From: Oncomelania hupensis
Taxonomy: Eukaryota; Mollusca; Gastropoda; Littorinimorpha; Pomatiopsidae
Assembly (NCBI GenBank): GCA_036898135.1
Contig: CM072515.1
Coordinates: 75,735,072 to 75,799,071, forward strand
Direction of reading: 5' to 3'
DNA: 64,000 nucleotides
The notes beneath the pieces are model-generated. The model did not search any database, was not told where the DNA came from, and saw only the letters and a list, made by a program, of their open reading frames with translations. The position numbers and the translations under genes are program-made. Below, piece after piece: positions 20,867 to 30,400 of this stretch. How positions within the stretch are numbered: position 1 is the first letter of the stretch; each line of letters begins with the position of its first letter.

Positions 20867-21757
20867 CCTCACATCCATACTCCTGTGTGGATCATACCAA
20901 CTTGTAATCACTAAAAACAGTTTACTTCAATGAAAAATTGGTTTTGACGCTTTTGGAATTAAACACTGGTTCACTGGCACATAAGGCAAGTTATTTAGCT
21001 CACAGCCTGTAATACACTTAAGTGAGATCTAGAGAAGCAAAACTGTAAAGCATTTCAGTTACAATCGCAATACAGTTTTAACAACAAACAAACAAAAACA
21101 CACACAAAAATTATGACAAGCATTAAAGAAAAAAGAAAGAAATGACTTCTATATAGCTCACTTATAAGCTCAGAGAGCTTTTCAAAGCGCTGGCCACTAC
21201 TATCCAGCAATCACAAAATAGTTTGCTGAAGTCCTATCAGAGTTCTCCATTATGCTGACATTGGGAATAATCACGCCTTAAGACCATCAAAATCACGCCT
21301 TAGAATGGCTGATCAGCTGTAAAAAATAGGTCTTAAATGTTATAATGGGTGCAAAAAACATGTCTGAAAAAAAAACAATATACAGCGTGAAAAGATCCTG
21401 AAGGTATATTCCTTTCCAAAATTAACACGGCCATGGGACTAAATTAGCTCGATGTTCACTGGTTTATCTTTTGCACTATTAACCAATCACAAAGCTCCTA
21501 AATCATCTTGCTACGATTGGGAAGTGACATCATAGTTTGATGTGATGTAAATTTGTGATGCATCGTATGCTGAGGTTACTTCCCTTGTTTCACTACAAAA
21601 CCATCAATCATGACATTCTTCCATCTGCTTTTTCCCGCTCATTAAAATGCTTAACAAGGAAAGAACAAATTCCTCTAAATTATAAAATGAAAGTGATTCC
21701 ACTCCTTAGATTTACTGCAGATGGGGAGCCCTGACTATTATACGCTAATATACTTAC
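20867..21757. other. Intron between exons 2 and 3
   Basis: No further gene or repeat array is seen. Part of it (20970-21070) aligns weakly with the intron sequence at 11400-11520 (GTTATTTAGCTCACAGCCTG and following bases), as expected for duplicated intron DNA. Confidence 0.5.
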
Positions 21758-21961
21758 CATATTCATCAGTATCACAGTCAGGTTCTGTCTTCACTGTACA
21801 CAACAGTGGGATATGTGGCTCCATCATGTCACTGTCAGGAGATGTTTTGCTTTCGGATTCTTCCTTTATGTTGAACTCACTGCCAATCACGTTAGCGGTA
21901 GCTCTGACAATCTGTTCACTGCTGCTGTGAGAAACACAATGGCTTTCTCTTCCTGCAATTT
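21758..21961 (-). CDS. Exon 2, acidic/Ser-rich with two psi-K-x-E motifs
   Basis: A T-tract acceptor (TTTTTTAG) precedes AAATTGCAGG, and the exon ends GAATATG|GTAAGTATA. It is 204 nt, phase 1 to 1, with no stop. The peptide begins EIAGRESHCVSHSSSEQIVR and has NIKEESES in the middle and VKTEPDCDTDEY at the end. The end resembles the type B exon (VKTEPDSDSK), so B-like sequence was probably derived from it or shares its ancestor. IKEE and VKTE both match the SUMO consensus. It joins in phase to exon 1 and exon 3. Confidence 0.75.
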
Positions 21962-22613
21962 CTAAAAAAAAAAAAAAAGCTTTCATGTGAATATTTCCTG
22001 ACAGCAAGCATAATGACGAACTGGAAAGCCATCACATGAAAACTTATGTTTTCCTCCCACCTAAATATTACAGGTGATACAGTAAATAAACCTCCAAAGT
22101 GCAATCAAGGATGAACAACGAACTGGTCTATTTCACTATTTCCAATTAAACAAATCCTGCAGAAACAACGTTGCCGTAGTTAAGATCAGCACCCAGCATT
22201 CACTGCACAGTCCACACAAAAGGTCAGGAAAAAAACAAACTATTCTGTTGGTGTCAGGGTGTGGGTGTACTAAACCTGATATTTATTTTAATCCTTTTCT
22301 GTGGTACCATTCTTCAAGGAGCGCTGATGTTAACATTTGCCACCACTTTGTGACATCTCAAATGAAAAAAACACACAATTTACATTGCAGTAAAATACAT
22401 TTTAAACAAGGACAAAATAAACGATGAGCCATTCAATTCACATAACAGTAATACGAGAATGACAGAGCTTTCCTTTTGACTGGCGTGGAAATTATATTTT
22501 TTTGTACAGGTTGATACCACGATGTTGATCTTAATTGTCCTGTATTGGCTGTAGATGTAAAATGCCAGTTTCCATGTTCAATGATGAATGTTTCAACACC
22601 GGAGCCAACTCAC
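21962..22613. other. Intron between exons 1 and 2
   Basis: AT-rich, with no repeat array or mobile element recognised. Confidence 0.5.
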
Positions 22614-22752
22614 CTTGCGCATGCCACGCTTGCAATCTCATCCAGTCTACCACTGGTTCCTCAGCACTGTCAATCCCCAGCTTCGCCTCAGACAGCACTG
22701 GACTGTCTTCGTTCTTCATAACAGAGCAATCAATGCAAACACTGAACTGCAC
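22614..22752 (-). CDS. Probable first coding exon of the same gene
   Basis: On the minus strand the frame opens at ATG 22752 (MQFSVCIDCSV) or at ATG 22719 (MKNEDSPVLSEAKLGIDSAE). It runs to a strong donor CGCAAG|GTGAGTTGG at 22614. From 22752 the segment is 139 nt, so it leaves one base (phase 1), exactly what exon 2 needs. The peptide is acidic and ends DWMRLQAWHAQ. No good acceptor is seen just upstream, which supports a first coding exon. The downstream start is preferred slightly because it begins the acidic segment. Function is not recognised. Confidence 0.6.
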
Positions 22753-23043
22753 AACCTCAACATGAAAAGGGGAAGTAATACCGAAAGTTTGTCAAGGGAA
22801 AAAGCTCTCCATACCATTATAAACTTATTCACTAACGTTTTAATAGAAAGACACCTGGCGTAAAGGAAGTTTTTAAAAACATATTATAAATATAATAATG
22901 CTTACCTGTGAAACATTCTTTATATCAAAGGTGAATAGAACAAGCGGCTACTTATAAATTATTCAAAGAATTAATTCGGGATAGGAGGAGTTACCGAAAG
23001 AGAATTACAAAGCCAGATTTTCATTTACTAAATTAGTTTTGTA
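22753..23043. other. Upstream region of exon 1, no feature seen
   Basis: This would hold the 5'UTR and promoter if exon 1 is correct. No clear TATA or initiator element was identified. Confidence 0.3.
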
Positions 23044-23979
23044 TGCCTGCAAGTCTGGCATATGCCTTACAAAAGAACAAGAAATCTTGGATAGATGGAC
23101 AGAGTACTGCTCTGAACTTTACAACCACACACCAAACAGAAACCCATCAGTTCTAGCATGTCCAGAGAACCCAGTCACTTGTCATCACTCTTCCCAAAAA
23201 AGGTAACCTTCAGGAGTGTGAAAATTACCGCACCATCAGACTCATCAGCGATCCCAGCAAGGTCCTTCTAAAAATAATACTCAACAGGTTGAAACCCCAA
23301 GCTGAACAAACCATAGCTGAAGAACAAGCAGGATTCAGGGCAGGGTAAAGTACCACTGAACAGATTTTCAACCTCAGAATAATCTGCAAGAAATACCTTA
23401 CATTACATTACAAGAAATACCTACAGCACCAATAACATCTATATCATGTGTACGTTGACTTCAAAAAGGCGTTTGATCGAGTCTGGCATGCAGCTCTGTG
23501 GGCAACCATGAGAGTGTACAACATCAGCCCTAAAATTATTGAAGTCATCATACAAGGCTACCAGTGCAGTCCTCCATCAGAACGCCATCGGAAACTGGTT
23601 CAGAACCACAATCGGTGTGCATCAAGGATATCTACTCTCTCCAATCCTCTTCAACATCTTCCTAGAGCGCATCATGTCAGATGCCCTTGCAGATCACGAA
23701 GGCACAGTCAGCATAGGGGGTAGAGCATGCAATCTCCAACCTTCGTTTTGCGGATGACATTGATGGATTGGCTGGAGAGGAACAAGAACTTAAACAGCTG
23801 GTACAGAGGCTTGACACCACTTCCAGAGCCTATGGAATGGAAATAAGTGCAGAGAAGACCAAAATGATGACCAACAACACCAATCAACATGGACATCAAA
23901 GTCCATGGCCAATCCCTCAACACAGTGCATAGCTTCAAAAATTTAGGAGCCATTGTATCAGACACTGGGTCCCGACAGC
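23044..23979 (+). mobile_element. Decayed RTE-type LINE fragment
   Basis: The sequence runs from the block before the RT domain (KEQEILDRWTEYCSELYN) through YVDFKKAFDRVWHAALWATM and the FADD region. It stops abruptly at 23979, where the 62.7-kb copy continues. Frameshifts and stops are frequent. A 24-bp disturbance at 23399-23422 is a separate insertion. No tail is present. Confidence 0.8.
23387..23422. mobile_element. Tail-only LINE insertion with 12-bp target duplication
   Basis: CAAGAAATACCT occurs at 23387-23398 and again at 23411-23422. Between the copies lie only 12 bp, TACATTACATTA, equal to the pentamer tail of the LINE 3'UTR copies at 56.8 and 61.0 kb. It looks like a retrotransposition event that copied nothing but the tail. 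Confidence 0.7.
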
Positions 23980-24358
23980 TAACTTGTTTTTTCCAAACTA
24001 GTTCCAGTCATTTGCTGAAAAAGGCAATCACTGAAGTCGAACGAAGCTCTCTGATGCATTATGAAATGATGTTTGCATGACTATGACTAGTTAAACATTA
24101 AAATGATCGCTGTTGCTTCTAATTCTATTCAATTTACACAGATTAGGATTTTGCAACGGTAAACTTTGTTAAGATGAGCATAAGTTTTATCGACCATATT
24201 TAATTGTTGCGTCCCTTGATTTTGTTAGTTCTCACCAGTAGGCTAATAATAGCATTCCCCATTTACTGCATAGACACTGTTATATACATAGGCCTATTCT
24301 ACATGATAATAGTAGAAGTCAGTCTCCGAGCAGCGAAGAAGCGTCATTAGCTGAATAT
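23980..24358. other. Unassigned spacer
   Basis: AT-rich, with no gene or known repeat seen. Confidence 0.4.
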
Positions 24359-25463
24359 AATTATTACAATACAATACAAGGTTATTGCTTTAGGTCCAGC
24401 GGACTCTTCTGAGCCAAATCAGGACCAGAGAGACGTTATCTTAAAATATTATAAAATGATTCAAGACTTAAAAAACGAGCCTGTTACTCTTAAATACACA
24501 AACAAACTTTCACATGACACCTCTCTAAGAGACTTCTTTAAAACTGATGTATTAAAAATATATTCTCTTTCTTCAATCAAATCACTAAATTCAGTCCTAA
24601 TAAAATCCAAACTAAACAAAACATGTCGATACGATTTATATGCGATAAAACAAACCAACATCATGTAAAAATTGAAACAGATGTTGACCATTACATACTT
24701 TAAAAATCTCTTTGAAAGGTATGGAACCAAAATATGTTTCCCTTTCCTCAATCAAATCAGCACATTCAGACATAAAATGGCGAACAGAAAAAGATTGATC
24801 ACATGGAAAGCACCATGGTGGTTCTTCTCCTTTTAAAAGGAAACTGTGGGTGACATAAGTATGCCCAATATGAAGGCGAGATAACACTGTTTCTTCTTTG
24901 CGAGTTGATGCAAAGTTGGGTAAAGAAGTGGACAAATCAGGAAGAATTTGAAATAATTTGTTGTTGACATGGTTAGACCAGTCAGTCTGCCACAGTCGTT
25001 TACAATAAGATCCAGTCATACAACGTAGGTCAGAGTAGGGCACAAACTGGAAAATCTCTGGGGGGAAATCGAGATGTAGAGCATCTTTAGCCGCCCTGTC
25101 TACTGCAATATTGCCGCGGATGCCCATGTGACCAGGGACCCACATAAAAACTATCTTTTTACCCTCAAAAACAAGTTGTGTATGGAGGTCATGGATCTCT
25201 GCCAGAAAAGGGTGTGATATCTTTCTCGTGGAAAGAGCCTGAAGTGCTGACAATGAATCGGACATGATTAAAAATGAGGTTCTTTTGGATTGATAAACTT
25301 GTTTCAGAGCTAAATGAATTGCCTTGAGCTCAGCTGTATAAACAGAACAAAAATCAGGTAAACGCTGTTGCAAAGGCTGATCTAAGTGTCTCTCGGAGAC
25401 AGACGCAGCAGCAACTGAATCTCCTTTCTTTGACCCGTCTGTAAAAAGTTGTTCATAATTCCA
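24359..25463 (-). mobile_element. 3' end of an element-A relative, tail (TTGTA)n
   Basis: This is the 3' 1.1 kb of an I-like LINE close to element A: RNase H, C-terminal domain, 3'UTR, the conserved terminal hairpin (24393-24426) and a pentamer tail (about 24359-24381). Its 5' limit at about 25463 coincides exactly with the 3' limit of element B. Confidence 0.85.
24636..25463 (-). CDS. RNase H and C-terminal domain of an I-like LINE (partial)
   Basis: The frame covers the RNase H (FTDGSKKGDSVAAASV, TAELKAIHLAL, MSDSLSALQAL, WVPGHMGIRGN) and a 130-residue C-terminal domain ending CNGQHLFQFLHDVGLFYRI. That end includes a Cys/His-rich stretch (PWCFPCDQSFSVRHFMSECA). It is unbroken where element A has the amber at 3259, and shows Gln there. 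The first residues of the longer open frame (25568-25464) come from element B read in another frame, so the true element sequence starts near YEQLF. RNase H would remove template RNA during second-strand synthesis. Confidence 0.85.
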   Translation of the reverse strand, partial: WNYEQLFTDGSKKGDSVAAASVSERHLDQPLQQRLPDFCSVYTAELKAIHLALKQVYQSKRTSFLIMSDSLSALQALSTRKISHPFLAEIHDLHTQLVFEGKKIVFMWVPGHMGIRGNIAVDRAAKDALHLDFPPEIFQFVPYSDLRCMTGSYCKRLWQTDWSNHVNNKLFQILPDLSTSLPNFASTRKEETVLSRLHIGHTYVTHSFLLKGEEPPWCFPCDQSFSVRHFMSECADLIEERETYFGSIPFKEIFKVCNGQHLFQFLHDVGLFYRI

Positions 25464-28400
25464 AATAAGTTTTAACACAATGATTACTGCCCCCAAATAA
25501 ACAGTACATTTTATACCTGTCACTGTTTTGTACATGATTATGCCAATCTTGCCATCTGCAATCCACAAGTCGCTGTTTAAATTTTCTTAAAAAACATTTG
25601 ATCTCTTGCACACCTTGATTTAACCATACAAAACCATATCCATACTTAAAAAGACATGATCGCACATTGGTTGCCCATGTATTTGCTCCCCTCTCATCTA
25701 ACGTCCTCAACATTACATACGCCTTTCTAGGGAGACGATGAGGTTCCATGCGTGTTAACTTTAACCAATATCGCACACAGCTTACAATTGCATTGATCTG
25801 AATAGGGTACCGGTTTAATTCACCGTATACAAAATCATTGGGAGTGCGAGTATCAACACCTAAAAACCTTTTTAAAGCAAATAAATGTACTTTCTCACAA
25901 TGAATCGCAGCCTTGTCTATGCCCCATATTTCCGAACCATACAAAGCTATGGGCTGTATTTGAGAATCAAAGATTTTAAAAAATAATTTTACAGAAAATA
26001 TATTCAAAGTATGCATTCTTTTTAAAACGCATAAAAATGCGCCTTTTGCTATACTGCTTAACTCTTTGCAAGCGGATACAAAGCTCAATCGAGTAGAAAA
26101 ATAAATCCCTAAATATTTGTACATGTTTACTACAGGCATGAGTTGTCTATCAAAAAACCATCTCTCACTGGCACTCAAGTAGCCTCCTTTTCTAAATACA
26201 ACAATATTACTTTTTTGTCTATTAACTTTAAGTCCAAGCGATACTGAGGCCTGGTGCAGATTATTAAGCTGATTTTGCAGCCCAACAACTGTTTCTGACA
26301 AAAGAACAATATCATCCGCCAATAAAAGAATAAACAATTCGAATGTATCTAGTAAAAAATTCACACCATGTCTTCCATTTTGAATAACCCTAACAGCAAG
26401 TTCATTAATATATATAGAAAATAAAACTGGACTGATTACATCCCCTTGTTTTACACCTGCTGAACAATTAATTATATCAGTTAACTTATTTCCACATCTC
26501 ACTCTCGCTTTAACAGTTTTGTACATGCTTCTAATACAGCGAAAAAGTTTGCCAGAGACACCACAATTTAACAGCACAGGCCATAAAATATTTCTGTTAA
26601 TAGAGTCAAAAGCCTTTTCAAAATCAATAAAAGCCGCATACAATTTTCTATTATGATTAGCATTAAACTGTTTCTGGACACAAGATAACAAAGTAAAAAT
26701 ATGATCTACTGTTGAATAACCACTCTTAAAACCAGCTTGGTACTCTCCCGTTATATTATTTTCATGTACCCACAGCTGAAGACGTTTATTTATGATAGTA
26801 CCATAAACTTTACTTCCTACGTTGCAAAGAGAAATGCCTCTGTAGTTACTTGGGTTATTATTATCACCTTTTTTATGAAGTGGTAGGATTATTGACTCAT
26901 TCCAGCTTTCAGGAAAAATTCCATGATCAAAAAGCACATTCAAGAATTTGACAAAATACGGAGCAATTTTTATTGCAGAATATTTCAGGATTTCACCGAT
27001 AATACCATCAGCTCCTGCAGCTTTCTTATTTTTAAGCTTATTAATTGCAAACAGAACTTCTTGTTCTGTAATAGGAGAATTGAACCACAGATTAGAATCA
27101 GTATCATCATGATTAGCATCATTACCCTCTTCCCCTTCATCATTATCAGCATCAACAAAGTCCTTATCAAGCAGGTTTTTGAAATACTCGAACCATTCAT
27201 CCACAGAAATATGATTTCGGACAGCACTTCTCCTTGGCATTGCATTATGTACGTTGTCCCAAAAAGCCCTTTGCTGTCCAATACTTCCAACCATTTGATC
27301 ATATAACATTTCATTGTACGTTTTCTTTTTACTTTTTAATAAATTCTTAAACTCCCTTCTTAATTTACAGTAAATGTGTCTATCATTTCCGTCCAGAGTA
27401 CGACAGTACTTGCGTAACGCCTTTCGCACTTGTTTACGCATTTCATTACAATCTCTATCAAACCAGTCCTGAAATTTCCTACTCCCATTTATTCTCATTT
27501 TCTTTTTCATGCATTCCGCTACCTTCATCATACATGCATTAAAGGCTAAAAGAGCTAAATCAATATCTACATCAATCAAAGCAATGGCTTTGTCTAATTC
27601 TACACGTGTATTTTCTTCCATCAACCTTTCATGAAATGTTCCAGCCTTATCATCATTCCAAACAAACCTATCTACTGTAGTACAATAAGACTCATCCGAA
27701 TTGTTAGCATGCACTTTTGGAAAAAATACAGTAAACAAAACGGGTAAGTGTTGAGATTCAATACGCTGCAAGACATCTAATTGACAGTCATCGGAAATAA
27801 GGGAAAACAAGTCATTAGATAACAAAACATAATCAATGACACTACTACCTGTATCACATAAGAATGTATAGTGACCATCAAGGTCACCATGACACACACC
27901 ATTTAATATAAACAAATTAAGAGCAGTGCACATATTCAAAAGCATTTTACCATAGCCATTAATTACAGTGTCCTGAGAATGTCTGCCAACATTAACAGAG
28001 CGACTCTCATGTAACGACTCGTAGCCATTATCAATATCAACACTCGGAGAAACATTAGATGTCCTACCATTAAGGTCACCAGATATAAGAAAATAATAAT
28101 CATCCACAGAGAGAGCACAGTCGAGCAAGCAGTCTTCCAGCATAGTAATACCATCATTATACCCTTCAGCAAACTTATAATACCTGGATCCCTCTGGTGG
28201 CACATAGGCACAGACATACAGTACATCTTTTAATGTACCAAACAGATCTTTACTTATGACAAAAGCTAAGAAATTTCCAACATTAACATCTATTTGTCTC
28301 ACGTATGGGACAAAAGCATTCTTAATTAAACAAATAACTCCACCAGAGGGTCTCCCTAGGCCTGGAAACTTAGTTGCAGGCTGACAGAAAACCTTATGAC

Positions 28401-29172
28401 CCGGGAAAACATTTTCATTCAAGCTTTGAGTAAATGTTTCAACCATACAAACAAAATCAAAGGAACCGATAAATGACATAAAACTGCAATCTGTCAATTT
28501 AGACAAAAGACCATTAATATTCCAATGTAGAAATGAAAAGGGTACATGCTCATTATTTACATGACCATACTCAACATGGAGAATCTCCTCTTGCATATTA
28601 GGCCTACGCAATGAAAAAACACTGTCGCTGTCACTACTACTACTGCCACTACAAGGTGCACCAAACAGTGACTCGTTACAGTCCAGAGTAAATAGAGGTT
28701 TACTAGTTTTCTCGCACGGCACGGGTACAGCACAAAGGTCAGCTGCACCGCGGTACTTTCCATTATCACATTCAGTCATATACAAAGAAAGATGACTGTT
28801 ACAATCAGTACGAACGAAAACCTCTGTAACTCCGGCTACAAACACATCGTCATCACCCCTAACGCAATCACCACCAACGCAGTCATCATCGTCACTATCA
28901 TCATCACCACCTTTATCATCCACATGAACAACACAAACATCAGCATTAACATCAACACATCTAACATCGTCAACATCAACAGCATTAGTGTAACCATAGT
29001 GATCAAAAGGCCTACTATGAATCTCGGGGACAAAACTACGTCGCTTGTTACACATTACACGTGCGAGGGGGTTACTACTACCTTGCACACTGCACCCATC
29101 AGTGCACGGGTTCTCAAAGAGGTCACACTGTACGCCTGGCCCATTACAATGACGACAGAGGCTGCCACAGTC
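25453..29172 (-). CDS. Element B ORF2: APE endonuclease-reverse transcriptase
   Basis: The frame is open from the codon after the ORF1 TAG (29173-29175) to 25453. It begins with a Cys-rich stretch (DCGSLCRHCNGPGVQCD) without an early ATG, then acidic Asp/Val-rich sequence. Endonuclease motifs: FLHWNINGLLSKL, VCMVETF, LISGDLNGRTSN and SQHLPVLF. RT motifs: AAFIDFEKAFDSINR, GVKQGDVISPVLFSIYINEL and LLADDIVLL (catalytic). The thumb has YKYLGIYFS and IQPIALYGSEIWG. No internal stop, about 1240 codons. The last residues (TYLEL) come from the junction with the neighbouring LINE, so the native C-terminus may differ slightly. Confidence 0.9.
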   Translation of the reverse strand, partial: DCGSLCRHCNGPGVQCDLFENPCTDGCSVQGSSNPLARVMCNKRRSFVPEIHSRPFDHYGYTNAVDVDDVRCVDVNADVCVVHVDDKGGDDDSDDDDCVGGDCVRGDDDVFVAGVTEVFVRTDCNSHLSLYMTECDNGKYRGAADLCAVPVPCEKTSKPLFTLDCNESLFGAPCSGSSSSDSDSVFSLRRPNMQEEILHVEYGHVNNEHVPFSFLHWNINGLLSKLTDCSFMSFIGSFDFVCMVETFTQSLNENVFPGHKVFCQPATKFPGLGRPSGGVICLIKNAFVPYVRQIDVNVGNFLAFVISKDLFGTLKDVLYVCAYVPPEGSRYYKFAEGYNDGITMLEDCLLDCALSVDDYYFLISGDLNGRTSNVSPSVDIDNGYESLHESRSVNVGRHSQDTVINGYGKMLLNMCTALNLFILNGVCHGDLDGHYTFLCDTGSSVIDYVLLSNDLFSLISDDCQLDVLQRIESQHLPVLFTVFFPKVHANNSDESYCTTVDRFVWNDDKAGTFHERLMEENTRVELDKAIALIDVDIDLALLAFNACMMKVAECMKKKMRINGSRKFQDWFDRDCNEMRKQVRKALRKYCRTLDGNDRHIYCKLRREFKNLLKSKKKTYNEMLYDQMVGSIGQQRAFWDNVHNAMPRRSAVRNHISVDEWFEYFKNLLDKDFVDADNDEGEEGNDANHDDTDSNLWFNSPITEQEVLFAINKLKNKKAAGADGIIGEILKYSAIKIAPYFVKFLNVLFDHGIFPESWNESIILPLHKKGDNNNPSNYRGISLCNVGSKVYGTIINKRLQLWVHENNITGEYQAGFKSGYSTVDHIFTLLSCVQKQFNANHNRKLYAAFIDFEKAFDSINRNILWPVLLNCGVSGKLFRCIRSMYKTVKARVRCGNKLTDIINCSAGVKQGDVISPVLFSIYINELAVRVIQNGRHGVNFLLDTFELFILLLADDIVLLSETVVGLQNQLNNLHQASVSLGLKVNRQKSNIVVFRKGGYLSASERWFFDRQLMPVVNMYKYLGIYFSTRLSFVSACKELSSIAKGAFLCVLKRMHTLNIFSVKLFFKIFDSQIQPIALYGSEIWGIDKAAIHCEKVHLFALKRFLGVDTRTPNDFVYGELNRYPIQINAIVSCVRYWLKLTRMEPHRLPRKAYVMLRTLDERGANTWATNVRSCLFKYGYGFVWLNQGVQEIKCFLRKFKQRLVDCRWQDWHNHVQNSDRYKMYCLFGGSNHCVKTYLEL

Positions 29173-30213
29173 CTATGTCCTCTTTACCAATCTCTCCCCA
29201 TCCTTCGAAAGAAAAAACTTTTGATTATCAATGATCAAGTGGTCAAACACCATAGCTACGTTCTTCCCGGCGTTCCTTTGTTCTTTCATCAACTTGTTCA
29301 GTTTTTTGCGCTGTTCTCGAACGGACGGAGAAAAATCTTCACTGATGAAAACACTAGTCCCTTTAAGCTTAGATTTTGCTTTCAAGATTGCTACTTTGTC
29401 TTTATAAGAAGTACAACATGCAATCACAGGGGAATCAGGCTTAGCATTTAGGCGATGTACACGGTCAAATTGTAAATCATTCAGTCCCATGTTTTCGTTC
29501 AGCATAGTTTTCAAAACAGATTCACAGCCAGTACTCGTTTCGTTTCCATCACGCTTCATACCATAAAACAACAAGTTATTCCTCCTTGATCGTCCTTCTA
29601 AATCATCTACTTTTCTCTCGAGCTGTTCTACTTTTCCTTCTAAGTCACTATTTCTTTGCTCTAAGAGCACATTCTCATCACTCAGAGATCTGTATTTTTC
29701 TGTCAATTCATCAACATCCTGTTTAAGTTTACTAAACTGACCTTTGATTGTATTCACATCCTCTCTTACAGCATCGAGTTTTCCATTCATGGCACTGTCC
29801 ATAGTTTCTAATTTGGCCATTATCTCGCTCAAAGAAGGTTCACCGGTCACTGATGAATAGGAACGCCTTGCCTGTTTGGTACCCCCTTGTCCGCCAATGT
29901 CACGTCCACCACTGCCACTGCCCTCGTTCCGTTTCTCCCCACCGCTAGACTGCAACCTCGTCTGCACCATGCCGCTCGGACCTTGGTTTGGGCCAGGGTT
30001 GACTTCCACATCTCCACAACAGATCAACAAAATGCTACCCCAGAACATATATGATAAGACTGTACCAATCAGTAGACTGTCAAAACCGTTGCGTGGGGTC
30101 AAAGTCCGGTATCGAAGTTTCTTCTTCTCTTCAGCTCTCAATGCCATAAAATGGATGTAAACCGGTAAGAAAGATCCACACACGGACCGAAAACAAGTAC
30201 TTGATGCAGGCAT
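29173..30213 (-). CDS. Element B ORF1: 2A-like leader, coiled coil, L1-ORF1-like RRM
   Basis: A 346-codon ORF. Residues 1-67 hold a hydrophobic segment (SLLIGTVLSYMFWGSILLIC), followed by GDVEVNPGP at 67-75, a full match to the 2A consensus D-V/I-E-x-N-P-G-P. Then come a Gly/Ser linker, a long coiled coil (about 110-190) and an L1-ORF1-type RRM and C-terminal domain (GRSRRNNLLFYGM, then FISEDFSPSVREQRKKLN). L1-like ORF1 proteins trimerise and chaperone element RNA. The 2A would release the leader by ribosome skipping between Gly74 and Pro75. Met23 is an alternative start. The stop is TAG, and ORF2 continues in the same frame. Confidence 0.85.
   Translation of the reverse strand: MPASSTCFRSVCGSFLPVYIHFMALRAEEKKKLRYRTLTPRNGFDSLLIGTVLSYMFWGSILLICCGDVEVNPGPNQGPSGMVQTRLQSSGGEKRNEGSGSGGRDIGGQGGTKQARRSYSSVTGEPSLSEIMAKLETMDSAMNGKLDAVREDVNTIKGQFSKLKQDVDELTEKYRSLSDENVLLEQRNSDLEGKVEQLERKVDDLEGRSRRNNLLFYGMKRDGNETSTGCESVLKTMLNENMGLNDLQFDRVHRLNAKPDSPVIACCTSYKDKVAILKAKSKLKGTSVFISEDFSPSVREQRKKLNKLMKEQRNAGKNVAMVFDHLIIDNQKFFLSKDGERLVKRT
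29989..30012 (-). other. 2A-like ribosome-skipping motif
   Basis: Encodes DVEVNPGP directly after a hydrophobic run (ILLICCG). All residues known to be important for 2A activity (Asp, Glu, Asn-Pro-Gly-Pro) are present. 2A-like sequences at the ORF1 N-terminus are known from several APE-type LINEs of invertebrates. Confidence 0.8.
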
Positions 30214-30330
30214 ACTTCAGCACAAAACAATGTACCAAACAACATGTGTGACAAATCTAGTGAGCACAGGTCAATTAGGCAAGAGACCTTTCAAAACACG
30301 TCCTATCACGACGGCTGTTCTGCACACACT

Positions 30331-30332
<2 letters not shown>

Positions 30333-30368
<36 letters not shown>

Positions 30369-30385
30369 AGCCAGCCAGCCAGCCA
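30333..30385. repeat. (GA)n and (CCAG)n microsatellites
   Basis: A pure AG run is followed by five CCAG units, near the 5' end of element B. Confidence 0.95.
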
Positions 30386-30400
30386 CGCTGATTATATGTG

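Larger units (their letters stand above)
25464..30400 (-). mobile_element. LINE element B with L1-like ORF1 and 2A motif
   Basis: A near-complete LINE on the minus strand: 5'UTR bordered by GA (30333-30366) and CCAG (30367-30385) runs, ORF1 (30213-29173) and ORF2 with endonuclease and RT (from 29172). The 3' end of its own kind is missing; at about 25463 it changes directly into the 3' end of an element-A relative. ORF2 has no RNase H of its own. Clade not settled; the L1-like ORF1 is compatible with several APE-type clades. Confidence 0.85.

Noticed and set aside
28792..29451. 219-codon plus-strand frame rich in Ile and Thr
   Set aside because: Antisense of element B ORF1/ORF2; the composition reflects the opposite coding strand.
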